Translations under genes and position numbers: made by a program
Part shown: one piece after another, positions 44,915 through 51,927 of the stretch
How the letters are laid out: each line of letters opens with the position of its first letter
Position numbering within the stretch: the stretch's first letter is position 1
The notes under the pieces: generated by a model
Seen by the model: only the letters and a program-made list of their open reading frames with translations
Told to the model about the DNA's origin: nothing
Database searches by the model: none
Assembly: GCA_910585955.1 (NCBI GenBank)
Contig: CAJUGC010000009.1
Span: 39,111 to 103,110 of the forward strand
Source: an uncultured Christensenella sp.
GTDB taxonomy: Bacteria; Bacillota; Clostridia; Christensenellales; Pumilibacteraceae
Reading direction: 5' to 3'
DNA: 64,000 nt

Positions 44915-44973
44915 AAACGGTTCTTCATGGGAACCGTTTTTTTGCGCGACGGATAATCGTCGCGTTTTCTTTT
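44915..44973 (+). terminator. Tandem terminators after ftsZ
   Basis: The first stem pairs AAACGGTTC (44915-44923) with GAACCGTTT and ends in TTTTT. The second pairs CGCGACG (44945-44951) with CGTCGCG (44958-44964) and ends in TTTTCTTTT. Together they separate ftsZ expression from the sporulation genes. Confidence 0.88.
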
Positions 44974-44975
44974 AA

Positions 44976-45019
44976 TTCGACGAAACTTTGTTTAATTCAC
45001 ATTTTCAAGCATTTATAAT
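44976..45019 (+). promoter_or_regulatory. spoIIGA promoter with candidate Spo0A box
   Basis: The -10 box TATAAT (45014-45019) lies 6 bases before the ATG at 45026. The -35 region is poor (TTTAAT at 44991-44996 with 17-base spacing). TTCGTCGAA on the - strand (44984-44976) differs by one base from the Spo0A box TTGTCGAA and lies at about -42 to -50, where Spo0A activates spoIIG in Bacillus subtilis. The assignment as a Spo0A site is inference. Confidence 0.55.
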
Positions 45020-45025
45020 GTGAGT

Positions 45026-45868
45026 ATGCAGGTTTACATAGAACTCGTAATATTGGATAATTTCGCCTTAATATTTCTTTTGGCAAGGCTTTCTTATTAC
45101 TTGATCTGCGAGCTACCGAATAAACCGCGCATGATTTCGGCTTGTACGTTAGGAACGACAGTCGCAGTTTTTTATCCGTTTTTAAACGGGATATTGGTAC
45201 CGGCAATTTTAAAAATAGTCACGGGTCTGTTTTTATCCTTGATTCTTTTTAAGCCTAAAAAACTCTTAAAAGGTATGCTGTTCTTTTTTATCCTTACGTT
45301 CACTTACGGAGGTACGCTGTTTGCACTCGGATTGTTCATCCACGGAAACGCAGAAGCCGCTTTGACAAAACCCGTAGCGTCCGTGCCTGTGGGAATAGCA
45401 TTGCTCACCGCATATATTTTGTTTGTCGATTTGAAAAAAGCTATATTCAAAATCAGAAAATCGCGCGACATTAACGGCTTTATTTACGACGCCGAAATAC
45501 GAGTGTGCGGAAGCGCCGTAGAGTGTAAGGCATTCCTCGACAGCGGGAATCGTCTTTATGACGATAAAAGCGGCTTGCCCGTAGTGATTGCAAGCGCCGG
45601 AACGCTGGCAAAGGCGCTCGGGGACGATCAAATGAGTAATTTGCTGTTGGGAAAAACCTCGGGTTTTGCCGGAGCTCATTACGTCGAGTATTTGACTGTT
45701 GGCGGAAAATCCAAGCTTTTTGTCTTTCGTCCGGACGAGCTTGTGGTCTATGTTGAGGACAAGAAGAATATAATAAGTGATGTGATGCTCGGAGTTGCGT
45801 TTAAGCGATTATCGGACGTCGAAAGCTATGGACTGATACTTAATCCGGCAGTCCTGACGGGAGAGTAA
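45026..45868 (+). CDS. spoIIGA: SpoIIGA, sigma-E processing protease
   Basis: Membrane aspartic protease that activates pro-sigma-E in the mother cell. Five or so N-terminal membrane helices (MQVYIELVILDNFALIFLLA first) are followed by a cytoplasmic domain with the catalytic FLDSGNRLYD motif. 280 residues, slightly short. The ATG at 45026 is preferred over a GTG at 45020 because it gives the usual start and lies one turn after the -10 box; there is no Shine-Dalgarno. sigE follows after 3 bases. Confidence 0.93.
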   Translation: MQVYIELVILDNFALIFLLARLSYYLICELPNKPRMISACTLGTTVAVFYPFLNGILVPAILKIVTGLFLSLILFKPKKLLKGMLFFFILTFTYGGTLFALGLFIHGNAEAALTKPVASVPVGIALLTAYILFVDLKKAIFKIRKSRDINGFIYDAEIRVCGSAVECKAFLDSGNRLYDDKSGLPVVIASAGTLAKALGDDQMSNLLLGKTSGFAGAHYVEYLTVGGKSKLFVFRPDELVVYVEDKKNIISDVMLGVAFKRLSDVESYGLILNPAVLTGE

Positions 45869-45871
45869 GAT

Positions 45872-46582
45872 ATGTTGAAAAAGCTGTTTGAAAAGATATT
45901 GCGATTGTTGCTCGGCAAAAATTTGTCAGATAATGTGCTGTATTATATAACATCCGGAGAAGCTTTGCCCACTCCTTTATCGCCGGAAGAGGAAGTCGCC
46001 GCTCTCAACAGACTGGCACGTCATGAAGAGGGGGTAAAGACCGTTCTTATCGAGCGGAATTTGAGGCTTGTCGTTTATATAGCGAGGAAATTCGACAATA
46101 CGGGCGTCGATCAAGAGGATCTTATAAGCGTGGGAACAATTGGGCTTATAAAAGCCGTCAATTCGTTTAATCCGGAAAAAAAGATCAAATTGGCCACATA
46201 TGCATCACGCTGTATCGAAAATGAAATTCTTATGTATTTGCGTCGGGTCGTAAGACTGAAAATGGAAGTCTCGCTCGATGAACCGCTTAATGTCGATTGG
46301 GAAGGTAATGAGCTTCTTATGAGCGATATTCTCGGGACGGAACCGGATATCGTCAGTAAAAATCTTGAAAGCAGCGTCGAACGTCAGCTTCTTTGGAACG
46401 CGATTAACAAATTGAATAAGAGAGAGAAGGAAATTATGCAACTTCGCTTCGGGCTTGAAAGCGGAGTGGAAAAGACACAAAAAGAAGTTGCAGACGAACT
46501 CGGAATATCACAGTCGTACATATCGAGACTGGAGAAAAAAATCATTTTTCGCTTGCGCAAAGAAATTGCAAAAACAATGTGA
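45872..46582 (+). CDS. sigE: RNA polymerase sigma-E factor (mother cell, early)
   Basis: Sporulation sigma factor made as an inactive pro-protein. The N-terminus MLKKLFEKILRLLLGK is the amphipathic pro-sequence, and LSDNVLYYITSGEALPTPLS matches the region where SpoIIGA cleaves. Region 2 (NLRLVVYIARKFDNTG, DLISVGTIGLIKAV, YASRCIENEILM) and region 4 (KREKEIMQLRFGL, SYISRLEKKI) are complete. 236 residues. It lies 3 bases after spoIIGA, so protease and substrate are co-expressed. Confidence 0.96.
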   Translation: MLKKLFEKILRLLLGKNLSDNVLYYITSGEALPTPLSPEEEVAALNRLARHEEGVKTVLIERNLRLVVYIARKFDNTGVDQEDLISVGTIGLIKAVNSFNPEKKIKLATYASRCIENEILMYLRRVVRLKMEVSLDEPLNVDWEGNELLMSDILGTEPDIVSKNLESSVERQLLWNAINKLNKREKEIMQLRFGLESGVEKTQKEVADELGISQSYISRLEKKIIFRLRKEIAKTM

Positions 46583-46599
46583 GTATCGATCTTATTCAG

Positions 46600-46641
46600 A
46601 TTAAAACAATAGTCCGATGTAAATCGGACAATTGTTTTAAT
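46600..46641. terminator. Bidirectional terminator between sigE and sigG
   Basis: A near-perfect palindrome: an 11-pair outer stem of ATTAAAACAAT with ATTGTTTTAAT, an A-A mismatch, a 7-pair inner stem GTCCGAT/ATCGGAC and a 4-base loop. A and T flanks let it serve both convergent genes. It covers the sigG stop codon. Confidence 0.88.
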
Positions 46642-47410
46642 CCATACTTTTTTTGAGTTCTTTTATGGCGTTTTTTTCAAGTCTCGAAACCTGCGCTTGC
46701 GATATTCCGATTTCTTCCGAGACTTCGATTTGCGTTTTCCCTTCATAAAAGCGCAACATCAATATCTTACGTTCGCGTTCGGTAAGCTGTCTCATGGCTT
46801 CGGAAATCGAGACGCCCGTTAGCCATTTTTCGTCACTGTTTTTTACGTCGCTTATCTGATCCATTATCATGACTGTTTCGTTCCCGTCGTGATACACGGG
46901 GTCGAACAGCGATACGGGATCCGAAATCGCGTCCATTGCATAAACTACTTCGGACAAAGGGATATTCATGGCTCGTGCGATATCGTCAAGCGAGGCTTCC
47001 GAAACAGAATCGGCTTCGAGTTGTTGCCTTGTTTGCAGAACTCTGTAAGCCGTGTCTCGTATGGAGCGGCTTACGCGTACAGCGTTGCTGTCTCTCAAAA
47101 AACGACGGATTTCTCCTATGATCATTGGGACGGCATAGGTGGAAAAACGAAGGTTTAAGGAAGTGTCGAAGTTTTCCATTGCTTTTATGAGACCGATGAA
47201 GCCGACTTGAAATATGTCGTCCACGCATTCTTTTTTGCTTCCGAAGCGTTGGACTATGCTGAGAACCAATCTCATGTTCGCCATGAGAAATTCTTCGCGT
47301 GCCTTTTCGTCTCCGTTGTGCACCCGATTGAGAAGCTCCATTGATTCTTTATGTGAAAGTTTGGGTAGCGTCGAAGTGTTAATACCGCAGATTTCTACTC
47401 TTGCCGACAT
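46637..47410 (-). CDS. sigG: RNA polymerase sigma-G factor (forespore, late)
   Basis: The N-terminus contains VEICGINTSTLP, the typical sigma-G leader (the 'VEICGV' motif), separating it from sigma-F. Region 2 (NMRLVLSIVQRFG, DIFQVGFIGLIKAM, FSTYAVPMIIGEIRRFLRD), region 3 and region 4 (ERERKILMLRFYEGKTQIEVS, SQAQVSRLEK) are intact. 257 residues. In most endospore formers sigG follows sigE on the same strand; here it is inverted and convergent with sigE. The ATG is preceded by GAGG. Its promoter looks like sigma-A with a Spo0A box rather than the usual sigma-F type. Confidence 0.95.
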   Translation of the reverse strand: MSARVEICGINTSTLPKLSHKESMELLNRVHNGDEKAREEFLMANMRLVLSIVQRFGSKKECVDDIFQVGFIGLIKAMENFDTSLNLRFSTYAVPMIIGEIRRFLRDSNAVRVSRSIRDTAYRVLQTRQQLEADSVSEASLDDIARAMNIPLSEVVYAMDAISDPVSLFDPVYHDGNETVMIMDQISDVKNSDEKWLTGVSISEAMRQLTERERKILMLRFYEGKTQIEVSEEIGISQAQVSRLEKNAIKELKKSMD

Positions 47411-47480
47411 AGCAATACCTCTTTTTATGCGCCGAGCGCTTTTTTTTGCGTAATTGTATTTTGCTCTTATGAGGTGAGAA

Positions 47481-47521
47481 ATTATACCGCACGTTTAAAC
47501 TACTTTGCAATATTTGTCGAA
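47481..47521 (-). promoter_or_regulatory. sigG promoter with perfect Spo0A box
   Basis: On the - strand: TTGCAA (47510-47505), 18 bases, TATAAT (47486-47481). A perfect Spo0A box, TTGTCGAA, reads on the + strand at 47514-47521, 3 bases upstream of the -35 box. The same bases lie in the upstream region of the divergent ylmC-type gene. Function is inferred. Confidence 0.55.
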
Positions 47522-47535
47522 ATCGGGCATATATA
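47508..47535 (+). promoter_or_regulatory. Possible sigma-E-type promoter of the ylmC/ymxH-type gene
   Basis: CAATATT (47508-47514), 13 bases, CATATATA (47528-47535) approximates the sigma-E pattern (KMATAWW, 13-15 bases, CATACAHT). It overlaps the Spo0A box and the sigG -35 element. Weak match. Confidence 0.3.
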
Positions 47536-47544
47536 TAAAGCAAG

Positions 47545-48051
47545 ATGTCTGTAACGGAAACAGGTGAATTATCCTATTGCGAATTGAGAGCCAAAGAGGT
47601 TGTAAATTCGGTGGACGGGCGTAGACTCGGAAGAATCATTGATATCGTATTTTCATCTAACGGAGGTGAAATATGCGGTATTATTGTTCCGTACAGCAGA
47701 AAGGTAATGTTCTTTAAATCACGCGACGTTTTTATTCCTTGGGAATGTATAAAAAAGATAGGGGAAGATGTAATAATAGTCGAACTTACGGATTTTTGCG
47801 GAAAGCCCACGAGAAAAAACGAGCGAGTTAGGTGCGCGCCTCCGCCAAAACCTCACGAGGAACAGTGCGCGCCTTCTCCTCCTCAGCCCGATAAAAACGA
47901 TTGCGGACGAAGCGATTGCGCAAATCGGCAAGAAAGCGGACCGAATTGCGATCATAGGTGCGAAAAGTGTATGTTATTCGATTGTCAACATCGTTGGAGC
48001 GATCAGGTTCATAACGGCGCCGGCATTTATGTAGATAATAATTATAATTGA
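47545..48051 (+). CDS. YlmC/YmxH-type PRC-barrel sporulation protein with Cys-rich extension
   Basis: Residues 8-82 (LSYCELRAKEVVNSVDGRRLG, IIDIVFSSNGGEICGIIVP, PWECIKKIGEDVIIVEL) match the small PRC-barrel family called YlmC/YmxH, conserved in spore formers and of unknown role. Family members are usually 80-90 residues. This one has a further 85 residues, rich in Pro at first and then in Cys and His (11 Cys after residue 93, with CDHRCEKCMLFDCQHRW), which could bind metal. No good Shine-Dalgarno precedes the ATG. It is divergent from sigG. Confidence 0.85.
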   Translation: MSVTETGELSYCELRAKEVVNSVDGRRLGRIIDIVFSSNGGEICGIIVPYSRKVMFFKSRDVFIPWECIKKIGEDVIIVELTDFCGKPTRKNERVRCAPPPKPHEEQCAPSPPQPDKNDCGRSDCANRQESGPNCDHRCEKCMLFDCQHRWSDQVHNGAGIYVDNNYN

Positions 48052-48062
48052 CTTTAAAACAA

Positions 48063-48092
48063 TGGACTTTGTTTGTATTTTTGTTATATAAT
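48063..48092 (+). promoter_or_regulatory. Promoter of nrdR-feoAB
   Basis: TGGACT (48063-48068), 18 bases, TATAAT (48087-48092). Leader of about 35 bases ending in AGGAGAGG before the ATG. No NrdR box or Fur box was recognised by eye. Confidence 0.55.
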
Positions 48093-48135
48093 TAAATCGA
48101 CGTAAATAAAATATAACGTACAGGAGAGGACAAGC

Positions 48136-48597
48136 ATGAAATGTGTGTACTGCGGATTTCCGGAGAGCAAAGTTATAGACAGTCGTTCTGCCGACGAGGG
48201 CAACAGCATTAGACGTAGGCGCGAATGTTTGAAGTGCGGAAGAAGATTTACTACATACGAAGTAATAGAGCATACGCCCATTCTCGTAGTTAAAAACGAC
48301 GGAACAAGACAACCTTTTGACGCGTCTAAAATAAAATCGGGTCTTATCAAGGCTTGCGAAAAACGTCCTGTTGCCATACAAGATATCGATAAGATTGTGA
48401 TGGAAATAGAAAAAGATATAACGAACACACTCGAGCAGGAAATCACATCGCAAAAGATCGGCGAAATGGTTATGATGAAACTCAAAGAGCTTGACCAAGT
48501 TGCGTATATTCGTTTCGCTTCCGTTTACCGTCAGTTCCGAGATGTTACGACTTTCGTCGACTTTATAAATGAATTTGAAAAAATGATGAAGGACTGA
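48136..48597 (+). CDS. nrdR: NrdR, repressor of ribonucleotide reductase genes
   Basis: Zinc-ribbon and ATP-cone regulator that represses nrd genes when dATP is high. Zinc Cys: CVYCG and CLKCGRRF. The ATP-cone follows (VVKNDGTRQPFDASKIKSGL). The C-terminus YIRFASVYRQFRDV is diagnostic. 153 residues, normal. No nrd gene is in the window. feoA begins 4 bases after its stop, so iron uptake genes are cotranscribed. Confidence 0.96.
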   Translation: MKCVYCGFPESKVIDSRSADEGNSIRRRRECLKCGRRFTTYEVIEHTPILVVKNDGTRQPFDASKIKSGLIKACEKRPVAIQDIDKIVMEIEKDITNTLEQEITSQKIGEMVMMKLKELDQVAYIRFASVYRQFRDVTTFVDFINEFEKMMKD

Positions 48598-48601
48598 TTT
48601 A

Positions 48602-48829
48602 ATGACCCTCAACGACGCGCAGACGCAGAAAACGTATACCATATCGGATATAGGCGGTTTTGGTAACGAAAGACGCCGATTGCTCGATATGGGATTTACT
48701 CCCGAAACCAAAGTTAATGTTTTGACGCGCGCGCCGTTTGGCGGGACAGTGCTTGTATCGTTGAGGAATTTTATTGTTGCGCTTCGAGAGGACGCGGCTT
48801 CTCTCGTCGTGTTGAAGGGAAGGGCATAA
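48602..48829 (+). CDS. feoA: FeoA, ferrous iron transport accessory protein
   Basis: 75-residue SH3-like protein with the family motif LLDMGFTPETKVNVL and APFGGTVLVSLRNF. It is thought to modulate FeoB. AAGGA precedes the ATG. The TAATG overlap with feoB gives translational coupling. Confidence 0.93.
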   Translation: MTLNDAQTQKTYTISDIGGFGNERRRLLDMGFTPETKVNVLTRAPFGGTVLVSLRNFIVALREDAASLVVLKGRA

Positions 48830-50955
48830 TGGCATTGAAGGTCGCGCTTACAGGCAATCCGAATGTCGGTAAAACGTCGCTTTATAATCGTGTTACTCGC
48901 TCGTTCGAGCACGTCGGGAATTGGCACGGCGTAACTGTCGGCAGCATTGAAAAGACGGTAACGTATGAAGGAAGAGAAGTGACAGTGACCGATCTTCCCG
49001 GAATGTATTCGCTCAGTGTATACAGCTTTGAAGAAAGCATAGCGCGAGACAGAGTTATTTCCGGCTACGACGATGTCGTCGTCAACATTTGCGAGGTCAA
49101 TAATCTTGTCCGTAATATGTATTTGACTCTTCAGCTCGTCGAGCTCGGAGCGCCGATAGTAGTTGTCGTAAACATGATGGACGAGCTTAAAAAGCAGGGG
49201 AAAATACTCGATAGTTCGCGAATAGAAAGAGAACTCGGCGTAAGAGTTATTCCGATGAGCGCAAAATTTAAGACCGATTCCGAAAAATTCATGTCCGAGG
49301 TTTGTAAGTTCGCGTCTTCGGAGAAGTCGAAACCTGCTTTACCTTATCTGAGTAAACTTCCGCTTTCAAAAATCGAAAGCATCATCTCCGAGAATTTAAG
49401 TCGCAGCGGTCTGAAAAAAGATTGGGCTTGCTTAAAGGTTCTTGAAAAAGACGAATTTGTTATCGAAAAACTTGCGTTGAGCAGAAATCAAAAAGAGGAA
49501 CTTTCGAAGGTCGGCGATTACAGCGGAAGAATAGCACAGCTTAGATATGAATACATTGATTATTTGACTGACGGTGCGATAACTTTCGGACTCGATGCCT
49601 CCAAAAAGTCGAGAAACGAAAACGGATTGTGCTCCATAGATCGATTGGTACTGAATAAATATGTTGCGCTTCCGTTGTTTCTTTTTTTCATGGCGGCGAT
49701 TTTCGTTGTGACATTCGGGTTCGTTGGAAAATGGCTTTCCGACCTTTTTGAGTTATTCATATCTGTTTGTATCGGAAATCCTTTTACATCGTGGCTTTCG
49801 CGCGTCGGCGCGCCTAAATGGGTGATTGCTTTTATAGGCGACGGCATTATAAACGGAGTGGGCGGAATACTTGTATTTTTGCCGCAAGTCGTCTTGCTGT
49901 TCTTTTTCCTCGCACTTTTAGAGGACAGCGGATATATCAGCAGAGTGGCGTTTATGACTGACGGGTTGTTCAGAAAGATAGGGCTTTCGGGGCGCTCTGT
50001 GTTTACCATGCTTATGGGGTTCGGTTGTTCGGCGACCGCACTGCTAACCGCAAGGGGGCTTGAGGATGAGAATACGCGAAAAAAGACTGTCCTTCTTACG
50101 CCATTTATGTCTTGCAGCGCGCGACTTCCCGTATATTCGGCAATAGCAGGCGCATTTTTCTTGGCAGGACGGCCTTTGATAGTTTTCGCCATGTATGTGC
50201 TCGGCGCGGTTGTTGCGATTGCCGTGGCGGCAATCATGGAGAGAGGAAAGAAATTCAAGAGCGGGAAGCTGTCTTTTATAATGGAAATGCCGCCGTACAG
50301 GATGCCGACATTCGAGCGTGTGTTTCAGATAATCGCAAGCAATGCGAAAGTATACATTATAAGAGTCGGCACGGTTATTTTCGCATTTAACGTGATTATT
50401 TGGCTGTTGTCTTATTTCTCTTTTACGCAAGGGTTTGTCGCGGACGGAAGCGGAAGCCTTTTGCATACGGTCGCAGGAGTGCTCGCGCCGTGTTTTGCAC
50501 CCCTCGGATTCGGCAATTGGCGAGCCGTGACTTCGCTTTTGAGCGGATTGGTTGCAAAAGAAATCGTCATTTCGTCGATAGCAAGTTTGGGCGGCGCAGA
50601 AGCCATTTTTGCGGGAGAATACGCTCGCGCGGCAGCATTGTCGTTCATGACATTTACGCTTCTATATACGCCTTGTATAGCTACACTCGGCGCTATGAAA
50701 AAAGAAATCGGTTTGAAGTATATGGTTTTCGGACTGTTTCTTCAACTCGGCGTGGCGTATATTATTTCTCTTGTCGTGTATTGGATCGGCGTGTTGATAA
50801 TAATCTCCAAGCCGTCGGCATGGATCGTCGCGCTTATTGCTGTCGGGTTCATCTTGATTGTAGCGTTGATATTCGGAGTGAGACGGGTAATTAAAAGCGG
50901 CTGCGGTACTTGCGGCGAATGCAATCGTATTTGCGCCAAGCGGAATAGAAAATAA
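48829..50955 (+). CDS. feoB: FeoB, ferrous iron transporter
   Basis: Membrane transporter for Fe(II) with a cytosolic G-protein domain. G1 GNPNVGKTS, switch GVTVGSIEK, G3 DLPGMYSLS and G4 NMMD are present; a helical GDI-like domain follows (about 165-260). The membrane domain includes gating motifs GCSATALLTAR and SCSARLPVYSAI. The C-terminus ends in GCGTCGECNRICAK, a Cys cluster seen in many Firmicutes FeoB. 708 residues. A separate FeoC is absent. Confidence 0.96.
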   Translation: MALKVALTGNPNVGKTSLYNRVTRSFEHVGNWHGVTVGSIEKTVTYEGREVTVTDLPGMYSLSVYSFEESIARDRVISGYDDVVVNICEVNNLVRNMYLTLQLVELGAPIVVVVNMMDELKKQGKILDSSRIERELGVRVIPMSAKFKTDSEKFMSEVCKFASSEKSKPALPYLSKLPLSKIESIISENLSRSGLKKDWACLKVLEKDEFVIEKLALSRNQKEELSKVGDYSGRIAQLRYEYIDYLTDGAITFGLDASKKSRNENGLCSIDRLVLNKYVALPLFLFFMAAIFVVTFGFVGKWLSDLFELFISVCIGNPFTSWLSRVGAPKWVIAFIGDGIINGVGGILVFLPQVVLLFFFLALLEDSGYISRVAFMTDGLFRKIGLSGRSVFTMLMGFGCSATALLTARGLEDENTRKKTVLLTPFMSCSARLPVYSAIAGAFFLAGRPLIVFAMYVLGAVVAIAVAAIMERGKKFKSGKLSFIMEMPPYRMPTFERVFQIIASNAKVYIIRVGTVIFAFNVIIWLLSYFSFTQGFVADGSGSLLHTVAGVLAPCFAPLGFGNWRAVTSLLSGLVAKEIVISSIASLGGAEAIFAGEYARAAALSFMTFTLLYTPCIATLGAMKKEIGLKYMVFGLFLQLGVAYIISLVVYWIGVLIIISKPSAWIVALIAVGFILIVALIFGVRRVIKSGCGTCGECNRICAKRNRK

Positions 50956-50968
50956 AAACGGAGATACT

Positions 50969-51787
50969 ATGAAATATCGATTTACGAACGAAGCAGATGA
51001 AAAAAAACTTTACGAATTTCTTTCCGAAAAGATCGTCGGATTGAGAATCAGCGTGATTAAAAGACAAGCCAAACTCGGCGAAATCAGAGTTAACGGTTTA
51101 AAGACTCGAGAAAATGTGAAACTGTCCGCAGGCGATTATGTCGATATTTTTCTTCCCGAGAATTCTTTGTGCGAACCGCCCGTGGAAATCGTTTATTCGG
51201 ACGAAAATTTGATAATCGTCTGTAAACCCTCGGAGATGGATACGGAAAACAACCTTGTAGCCGCATTACGCAGATCGGAAGGGGATCTTTTTCCCGTCCA
51301 CAGATTGGACAGAAATACGCAAGGATTGGTAATTCTTGCCCGAGACAAAGAGACGGAGAGTCTTCTCGTCAAGGCTATCAAAGAGAGAAAAATACGAAAA
51401 TTTTACCGTGCTCTTTTATACGGAAACTTTGATATAAAAGAATTTACGGCAGTCGCTTATCTCGTAAAAGACGAAAAAAACAGTATTGTCAAAGTATATC
51501 GCGAAAGTGTAAAAAACGGCAAACGAATCGAAACAAGATATAAAGTCGTCGAAGAGTTTTACGGATACAGCGATGTGGAAATCGAACTTGTTACGGGTCG
51601 AACGCATCAGATACGCGCTCATTCTTCATTTTTGGGTCACCCCGTACTTGGCGACGGCAAATATGCGACAAGGGAAATCATAGACAAATTCGACTATAAA
51701 AGTCAGCAATTAAAAGCTGTTCGCTTGGTTTTTAAGGAGCTGAATGGCAAGCTTTCCTATTTAAACGGAAAGATAATCGAAGTTTAG
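50969..51787 (+). CDS. RluA-family pseudouridine synthase
   Basis: Converts uridine to pseudouridine in rRNA or tRNA; the target cannot be read from sequence. An N-terminal S4 domain (LRISVIKRQAKLGEIRVNG) is followed by the catalytic domain with HRLDRNTQGL (catalytic Asp about residue 114) and GRTHQIRAH. 272 residues. GGAG upstream of the ATG. It follows feoB by 13 bases and may be on the same transcript. Confidence 0.92.
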   Translation: MKYRFTNEADEKKLYEFLSEKIVGLRISVIKRQAKLGEIRVNGLKTRENVKLSAGDYVDIFLPENSLCEPPVEIVYSDENLIIVCKPSEMDTENNLVAALRRSEGDLFPVHRLDRNTQGLVILARDKETESLLVKAIKERKIRKFYRALLYGNFDIKEFTAVAYLVKDEKNSIVKVYRESVKNGKRIETRYKVVEEFYGYSDVEIELVTGRTHQIRAHSSFLGHPVLGDGKYATREIIDKFDYKSQQLKAVRLVFKELNGKLSYLNGKIIEV

Positions 51788-51807
51788 AGCAAATTTGACA
51801 AATATAT

Positions 51808-51836
51808 TTGACTATTGCTTGCAAATGATATATAAT
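51808..51836 (+). promoter_or_regulatory. Promoter of the DUF975-like gene
   Basis: TTGACT (51808-51813), 17 bases, TATAAT (51831-51836). It starts an 85-base leader. Confidence 0.8.
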
Positions 51837-51856
51837 AAAACAGACAGCATGAGGTT

Positions 51857-51917
51857 AACTTCGTGTCGGCGGCAATGCCTGAATCGGCAATACGAGTGAT
51901 TGGCAGTCGCCGAAGTT
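51857..51917 (+). other. Structured leader hairpin, unassigned
   Basis: Three helices are nested on a common axis: AACTTC/GAAGTT (51857-51862 with 51912-51917), GGCG/CGCC and GCC/GGC, with internal loops between them and a 22-base apical region that can form a small GCC/GGC hairpin. It ends 2 bases before the GAGG Shine-Dalgarno. It does not match a riboswitch class I know. Confidence 0.5.
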
Positions 51918-51927
51918 TGAGGTGGCA

